Positions 31,045-35,076 of a DNA stretch of 35,076 bases are shown here, in pieces. The notes beneath the pieces are model-generated. The model was not told the origin of the DNA. It worked only from the letters and a program-made list of their open reading frames with translations, and did no database searches. The stretch lies in the IMG/VR virus record IMGVR_UViG_3300050821_002214, positions 1 to 35,076 of that record; one strand, 5' to 3'. The stretch's first letter is position 1. Each line of letters starts with the position of its first letter. Both the position numbers and the translations under genes were made by a program. The stretch comes from a virus.

Positions 31045-31650
31045 ATGAAGAAAGCCTTACTCGCAATCCCCATGCTTCTGGCGTCCGCTGCGTATGCGGA
31101 CACAATCAACCTGGTCGGCGTCAACGGCGTCACGGACGGCCCCGATTACGTTTTGCCGTATTACCTCAGCATCAATGGTGCTGCGCCGATCCCGGCTGAC
31201 TGTTATGACTTTTTTCACGACTCATACATCGGCCAAACGTGGATAGCAAACATTTTCAGCCTGAACGAGGCGATTCAATTTGGACAGTTTTCGAAGTTCC
31301 CAAACGCCGCAATCGGCTACATGGAAATCGCTATTCTCAACACCTTCACGTACGGGACGCCGGGTCAGCAAATCGATCTTCAACACACGATTTGGAATAT
31401 TTTCGATCCGATCTTTACAGTTGACGCCGGAATGCAAGCTGACCTGGCCGAGGCTGACGCTCTTCTCGATACCTTCAACTACTCTCACACGCTGTTTGTG
31501 GAAGGGTTGCCGGATCAAGCTTTCGTGGTCACCGATACGTCAATCGTTCCGACTCCACAAGCCCCAGAGCCTTCAACGTGGTTTCTCGTTGGTGCTGGGA
31601 TCGTGCTTATCACTGTCAGCAAGTGCAAATCATTTCAGGAGAGAAATTAA
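31045..31650 (+). CDS. PEP-CTERM sorted exported protein
   Basis: A 201-aa protein with signal peptide MKKALLAIPMLLASAAYA and cleavage before DT. The start at 31045 is chosen because an upstream in-frame GTG at 31027 only adds six residues before the signal. The body is acidic and beta-rich with no family recognised (NAAIGYMEIAILNTFTYGTPGQQIDLQHTIWNIFDPIF). It ends in a full PEP-CTERM signal: PEPSTWFLVGAGIVLI followed by a basic tail. Sorting by a host exosortase to the cell surface is expected from family knowledge. It lies directly after the pilin terminator and just before the next gene (TAACATG). Confidence 0.9.
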   Translation: MKKALLAIPMLLASAAYADTINLVGVNGVTDGPDYVLPYYLSINGAAPIPADCYDFFHDSYIGQTWIANIFSLNEAIQFGQFSKFPNAAIGYMEIAILNTFTYGTPGQQIDLQHTIWNIFDPIFTVDAGMQADLAEADALLDTFNYSHTLFVEGLPDQAFVVTDTSIVPTPQAPEPSTWFLVGAGIVLITVSKCKSFQERN

Positions 31651-31651
31651 C

Positions 31652-32065
31652 ATGTCCAACAAGAAAGAACTTTACATCAACTTTTTCAACTGGTCTGAGG
31701 TGTTGCATAATGCTTCACTGATGGCCATCACCCTGGATCGTAACGGCGTGATACTCATGCTGGAGACCCTCAAGGCTCACTGTTCCGAGCATTCCGCAAC
31801 ATATTCGCTCAACACTGAAGAACAGAACCATTTGACGGCCCTGATAATCCAGGCCGAAAACATCGCCTGTTGGCGTCTCCGGTTCGTGACCAGACAATTG
31901 GCGCACTGGATGAATCAGTATCAGTTTTCAGTCACGGCTGACATTCACCGGAAGATCGATCTTCGCAACCCTCTGACACGTGGTCTCCGGGCTGAAGAAC
32001 GGGCGAAGCTGGCTGCGTATGGCAGTGACGCCGAGCGCTTTCGGATCGTGTCTTCGGCCTGGTAG
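31652..32065 (+). CDS. Helical hypothetical protein
   Basis: A 137-aa protein starting MSNKKELYINFFNWSEVLHN; GGAGAG lies upstream and the ATG begins two bases after the PEP-CTERM stop, so both are on one mRNA. Predominantly helical with several Trp, His and Arg (NIACWRLRFVTRQLAHWMNQYQF). No signal or membrane segment. Not recognised. Confidence 0.72.
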   Translation: MSNKKELYINFFNWSEVLHNASLMAITLDRNGVILMLETLKAHCSEHSATYSLNTEEQNHLTALIIQAENIACWRLRFVTRQLAHWMNQYQFSVTADIHRKIDLRNPLTRGLRAEERAKLAAYGSDAERFRIVSSAW

Positions 32066-32133
32066 CGATGGCAAGTTGACAGGTCAGAAACTGATGAGAC
32101 AATAAGACTCAACTCAAGAAGTAAGTGACATAC

Positions 32134-32177
32134 AAACGGGTCGTGCTCTTGTCGAGTGCGGCCCGTTTCTGTTTTGT
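32134..32177 (+). terminator. Terminator after the 31045-32065 unit
   Basis: AAACGGG (32134-32140) pairs with CCCGTTT (32162-32168), followed by CTGTTTTGTT. Confidence 0.75.
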
Positions 32178-32190
32178 TGGGACAAATGCT

Positions 32191-32739
32191 GTGAAAGAAG
32201 TAACATTAATGAATGGAATGATAGCGCTCGTTGACGATGAAGACTTTGAACGTGTCCGCCATTATAAGTGGCGTCTCTCCAAGAAAGGATACGTTGAGAG
32301 CACAATTACACGGGAGAATGGCAAACAGACGACTTTGCAAATGCATAGGATGATCCTGAATGCACCAAAAGGCAAACAGGTTGACCATGCTGATAGGAAC
32401 AAGCGCAACAACCAAAGACACAATTTGAGGTTGGCAAACAACGGCCAAAACGGAGCGAACAAGGGGTTGCAGAAAAACAACACCTCTGGCTTTAAGGGCG
32501 TCACGTTTGACAAGCAATCACGAAAGTATCGAGCACAGGCTGGTAATGTAATCCGCCTTGGTTCATTTGTTTCACCTGAAGACGCAGCGAGGGCATATGA
32601 TCGAGCGGCCATTTTGTTATTTGGTGAGTTTGCATTGACAAACGAGTCATTGGGTTTGATCCCGCCTGCAAGCATGGAACATGAGTACGATATCGTCTCA
32701 AACTATTCCGCTCAGGCTAGTGAAGTGCCACTTTATTAG
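32191..32739 (+). CDS. AP2/HNH homing endonuclease
   Basis: From GTG at 32191 (KEVTLMNGMIALVDDEDFERV) it has 182 aa; a longer frame to 32125 would run through the terminator and is rejected. The HNH core reads LQMHRMILNAPKGKQVDHADRNKRNNQRHNLRLANN, followed by an AP2 DNA-binding domain (SGFKGVTFDKQSRKYRAQAGNVIRLGSFVSPEDAARAYDRAAILLFGEFALTN). This is the standard architecture of phage free-standing HNH-AP2 homing nucleases. Confidence 0.93.
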   Translation: MKEVTLMNGMIALVDDEDFERVRHYKWRLSKKGYVESTITRENGKQTTLQMHRMILNAPKGKQVDHADRNKRNNQRHNLRLANNGQNGANKGLQKNNTSGFKGVTFDKQSRKYRAQAGNVIRLGSFVSPEDAARAYDRAAILLFGEFALTNESLGLIPPASMEHEYDIVSNYSAQASEVPLY

Positions 32740-32811
32740 CAACTGTCACCCCCGGAAGTGTCCGGACGATGCGCTGTAGAGCCTCTCACGGCGATTGTCG
32801 GCCATCAGGCG

Positions 32812-32910
32812 TCATGTGTGACCGGCCCGGAAAATGTCCAGAATCGTCTTGACGATTCCCGCCAGAATGCCGAGCCGTTTTAACCAATCGTCGATTTGTT
32901 GTTTCTTCAT
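32812..32910 (-). CDS. Possible 32-aa amphipathic peptide
   Basis: The frame reads MKKQQIDDWLKRLGILAGIV, then KTILDIFRAGHT. A charged start, a hydrophobic or amphipathic helix (about 12-27) and a short tail. TATAAG on the minus strand lies 14 nt before the ATG. Size and layout recall small membrane-active or type I toxin-like peptides, but the evidence is weak. It is the only gene-like feature between 32740 and 33131. Confidence 0.4.
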   Translation of the reverse strand: MKKQQIDDWLKRLGILAGIVKTILDIFRAGHT

Positions 32911-33089
32911 ACGGAGACCAACTTATAGGGACTGCCTGTGAATCGGACAGCGCCGCATCAGATTTTTCTGTGGATCACGGAAAGCCCGTCAGACTGGCGT
33001 TCCGTGTACCTTTGCACAGCGATTGCGAATTTTTGCAGAGAAAAGACACATCCAACATTTTACGTTAGAAATGTTCTGCGACGACAAAT

Positions 33090-33102
33090 TAGATGTATCT
33101 GG
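33090..33102. promoter_or_regulatory. TAGATGTATCTGG operator upstream of the excisionase-like gene
   Basis: Identical over 13 bp to 27591-27603. It is 29 bp before the ATG at 33132, which is the -35 position if that gene is transcribed without a leader. Confidence 0.55.
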
Positions 33103-33131
33103 ACATCAGAAGCCGAATGTAGCTGGTTTAG

Positions 33132-33458
33132 ATGACAACTTCCACGTTTGCCATTACGATAGATGTAGAGGGATCTTTCAAGATGGTAGACGCAATACTG
33201 AGACCGTTAATTGATGATATTGCCAGACTCACGGCACGTTTTGTTATAGAAGAACTCCGCAGCAATCCGATTATCAAACCAAGATGGACAGATACGAAAG
33301 GTGCGGCTGCACATCTCGATTGTACAGAGACCGCATTGGCGCAACGCCGGAGTAAAGGTCAGATTCCAGGCTACTGTTGCCGGAAACTGGGGAACTCGCT
33401 TCGTTGGGATATTGATGCGCTCGATACATGGATGGAGTCGTTACCAGAGGCAGCATAA
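33132..33458 (+). CDS. Excisionase-like HTH protein next to the integrase
   Basis: A 108-aa protein with an N-terminal helical part (FKMVDAILRPLIDDIARLTARFVIEELRSN) and a C-terminal HTH of the HTH_17 type: PRWTDTKGAAAHLDCTETALAQRRSKGQIPGYCCRKLGNSLRWDIDALDTWM. Recognition helix and wing are present. It is convergent with the integrase gene, 51 bp away, the usual place for an excision or directionality factor; it may equally regulate. No ribosome site precedes the ATG. Confidence 0.75.
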   Translation: MTTSTFAITIDVEGSFKMVDAILRPLIDDIARLTARFVIEELRSNPIIKPRWTDTKGAAAHLDCTETALAQRRSKGQIPGYCCRKLGNSLRWDIDALDTWMESLPEAA

Positions 33459-33509
33459 AAGCCGTCAAGGTTCCCCCTAACGGCCCCGATTTCCCGATCA
33501 GAAGTAAGT

Positions 33510-34808
33510 TCAGAGTCTCGATTTCATCACCATGAACTCTTCATCTGTCAAAAGACCTTTAAAGTACATGTCCGTGAGTGTTTTGAGTTTATCGCTTCCA
33601 CCATTCGAGCTTTCAAGAACCGAGGTTTTGCCGTTCAGATATTTGTTCATCTGGGTCTGAGTTCTTTTTGCTGCATCAACATCCTGATCATATCCACGAT
33701 GAACTTCAGTCGTCTTGTGGCCGGTCGTGCGCATGGAATCGGCTTCTGTGACACCAGCCCGACCCTGGTGCGTAATCGTGGTTCGTCTCGTGTCATGGAA
33801 CTTCACAATGTTTTCCATGATCGGTTTCCCTTTGCGCCTACCTTTCCCATGCAACATCGGGCTTCCGTCAGCGTTCATCTTTGGACGCTGCAAACCAGCA
33901 CGCCTGCAAGCGTTATCCCATGCCGTTCTCCATTCCTCGATTTGCTTTCCGTTGTAATGGAAAAGAAACTTACACGAGGGGAAGAATTCCGCCGTGTATG
34001 CCATCCAATTTTTCAACGGTTCAACAGCAATATCAAGAATCGGTACGGCCCGTGCTTCGCCGTCTTTGGTTTCTCCTTCCCGGAGATGAATCATTGCGAT
34101 ATCCCAATCGACTTGCTCACGCCTGATGAACTTCAGTTCCCTTGATCGGACGCCGGAGTACATCACGAACGGAAGAACTGGTTTCATGTGATCCGACAGA
34201 TTGTCCACCAGGAGCCGGTATTGTTCGTCCGTGATGAAGCCCTTTCTCCGTCGTTTCTTTTCGGTTGCCGTGTCGATGACTTTTTTGAATGATGGAACGG
34301 AGAAGACTTTTTTGGGAGTCGCTTCCATACCGAGCCTCATCGAAGCCCGAAGATACGACAATTCCCGATTTATAGAAACTACCCAGCTTCCCTCCTCTTT
34401 TCCCATCGCCCGGTACTCAGCAATGCGATGCTGAACGTAGTCCGTCAGGTCCCTGGTTTCCAGCCGATTGGCCCGGATCTTCCTGAAGAACGGGCGAACG
34501 TGCCGGTTCACCGTGTAACCGGTTTTCTTGGAAGTTTTTGTCTTGTACCGGCCCTTGTTCTCATCCCGGATCTTCAGGTGTTCCAGGTAATCGTCAAGGA
34601 GTTCGGGGATCATGACGCCCTTTGCCTGGTCAGGTGCCTTTTCTCCGAGCACCATCTTTGCCTTGATCTGATCCCGTTTTGCGGCTGCTTTCTTCGGATC
34701 GTCAGTTCCCGTAGTGCCTCTGGAAACGATGCCATTGTGCGATACGACGTAATAGATTTTGTTGCCCTTCCAATAGAGGTTATCGGGTAATGCCGCTCTC
34801 GATTTCAT
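33510..34808 (-). CDS. int: Tyrosine integrase with SHOCT-like C-terminus
   Basis: A 432-aa phage integrase: N-terminal arm-binding region (about 1-60), SAM-like core-binding domain (about 65-170) and catalytic domain with R221 (SGVRSREL), K248, H338-x-x-R341 (HDTRR), H364 (GHK) and nucleophile Y373 (HRGYDQ). After the catalytic domain, residues about 405-431 read DKLKTLTDMYFKGLLTDEEFMVMKSRL, the pattern of a SHOCT domain, which is uncommon on integrases. It lies at the right end, facing the att site, and targets the anticodon loop of tRNA-Thr. Confidence 0.95.
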   Translation of the reverse strand: MKSRAALPDNLYWKGNKIYYVVSHNGIVSRGTTGTDDPKKAAAKRDQIKAKMVLGEKAPDQAKGVMIPELLDDYLEHLKIRDENKGRYKTKTSKKTGYTVNRHVRPFFRKIRANRLETRDLTDYVQHRIAEYRAMGKEEGSWVVSINRELSYLRASMRLGMEATPKKVFSVPSFKKVIDTATEKKRRRKGFITDEQYRLLVDNLSDHMKPVLPFVMYSGVRSRELKFIRREQVDWDIAMIHLREGETKDGEARAVPILDIAVEPLKNWMAYTAEFFPSCKFLFHYNGKQIEEWRTAWDNACRRAGLQRPKMNADGSPMLHGKGRRKGKPIMENIVKFHDTRRTTITHQGRAGVTEADSMRTTGHKTTEVHRGYDQDVDAAKRTQTQMNKYLNGKTSVLESSNGGSDKLKTLTDMYFKGLLTDEEFMVMKSRL

Positions 34809-34853
34809 GTCGTCGACAATAACACACCGGATGATTCTTGTGGCGTAAATTTC

Positions 34854-34883
34854 TGTTACCGAATGGTACCAGAAACGGTAACA
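34854..34883. repeat. Right integrase arm-type repeats
   Basis: An inverted (TGTTACCG, 34854-34861) and a direct (CGGTAACA, 34876-34883) copy of the left-arm repeat lie between the integrase start and the att core, with TGGTACCA between them. Confidence 0.6.
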
Positions 34884-34978
34884 AAACAGGGGGGATTAGG
34901 TAGATATGGAGAGAACGGGCAACCAGTCAAGTAGTTGAAAATAGATATGAAAAGATGGCCAGAAAACCCGCTACATCA

Positions 34979-35025
34979 GATTCGTAATCAGCAGGTCGCC
35001 GGTTCGATCCCGGCGGGTGGCTCCA
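34979..35025 (+). tRNA. attR core and 3' part of the interrupted host tRNA-Thr(CGT)
   Basis: The core GATTCGTAATC (34979-34989) is followed by AGC closing the anticodon stem, the T arm GCCGGTTCGATCCCGGC, acceptor GGGTGGC, discriminator T and CCA (ends 35025). The 5' neighbour sequence is phage DNA without tRNA character. After the tRNA, ATTTTTC may be the original terminator. Bases 35026-35076 are host DNA with no feature visible. Confidence 0.95.
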
Positions 35026-35076
35026 GATTTTTCAGTCAGTTAGCTGTCTCCCTACAGAAAAGTCGGATTCAATTGG

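Noticed and set aside
31280-31651. Upstream extension of the 31652 gene
   Set aside because: It runs in another frame through the PEP-CTERM gene; the ATG at 31652 has a proper ribosome site.
1-35076. CRISPR array, insertion sequence or rRNA
   Set aside because: No regular repeat-spacer pattern, no transposase and no rRNA sequence were seen.

Overview
The window is one almost complete prophage of about 34.9 kb with a few dozen bases of host DNA at each end. The host looks like an acidobacterium, possibly near Bryobacteraceae. This is an inference from several small protein types that I associate with that phylum (the products at 1000-1206, 1589-1813 and 2883-3326), a Flp-type pilin, a PEP-CTERM protein and He_PIG-type Ig repeats. 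The capsid, portal, protease, terminase and connector genes place the phage among HK97-fold siphophages.

Ends: the prophage lies inside the anticodon loop of a host tRNA-Thr(CGT). Bases 31-70 and 34990-35025 join into a perfect 76-nt tRNA, and the 11-bp core GATTCGTAATC is present at both ends (60-70 and 34979-34989). Neither junction rebuilds the tRNA. Instead the prophage carries its own complete tRNA-Thr(CGT) at 206-281 on the minus strand, with its own -10 box. The tyrosine integrase (33510-34808) and an excisionase-like gene (33132-33458) sit at the right end, and GGTAACA-type arm repeats flank both ends.

Left arm, 300-3326: small accessory genes, including a stand-alone receiver-domain response regulator and a sigma-region-4-like HTH protein overlapping a one-helix membrane protein. 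Late block, 25002 to 3268, leftward: GIY-YIG-like nuclease, glycosyltransferase, packaging HNH, small structural protein, a structured non-coding stretch (cos candidate), small terminase, large terminase in two ORFs, a small membrane protein, portal (frameshifted near its start), ClpP-like protease, major capsid protein, connectors, tail tube, tail chaperones with a -1 frameshift site, tape measure, and a 1387-aa tail-tip/fibre protein. Free-standing homing-type endonucleases interrupt this operon. A lipoprotein gene on the opposite strand (11192-11482) is inserted among the tail genes.

Right arm, 25200-33460: a lipoprotein, a membrane protein and small ORFs; a gene-free 670-bp stretch that looks like a structured non-coding RNA on the minus strand; a leftward operon of DNA methyltransferase, HTH protein and small proteins; then rightward genes for an unknown phage protein, a Flp pilin, a PEP-CTERM protein and an AP2/HNH endonuclease.

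The signals most worth following are the tRNA replacement, the GNRA-rich RNA at 27046-27560, a TAAATA box found at gene junctions throughout the phage and oriented with transcription, a palindromic TAGATRYATCTR operator family, and a lipoprotein that shares a 12-residue motif (11 identical) with the tape measure protein. No recognisable replication, CI-type repressor or lysis gene was found.
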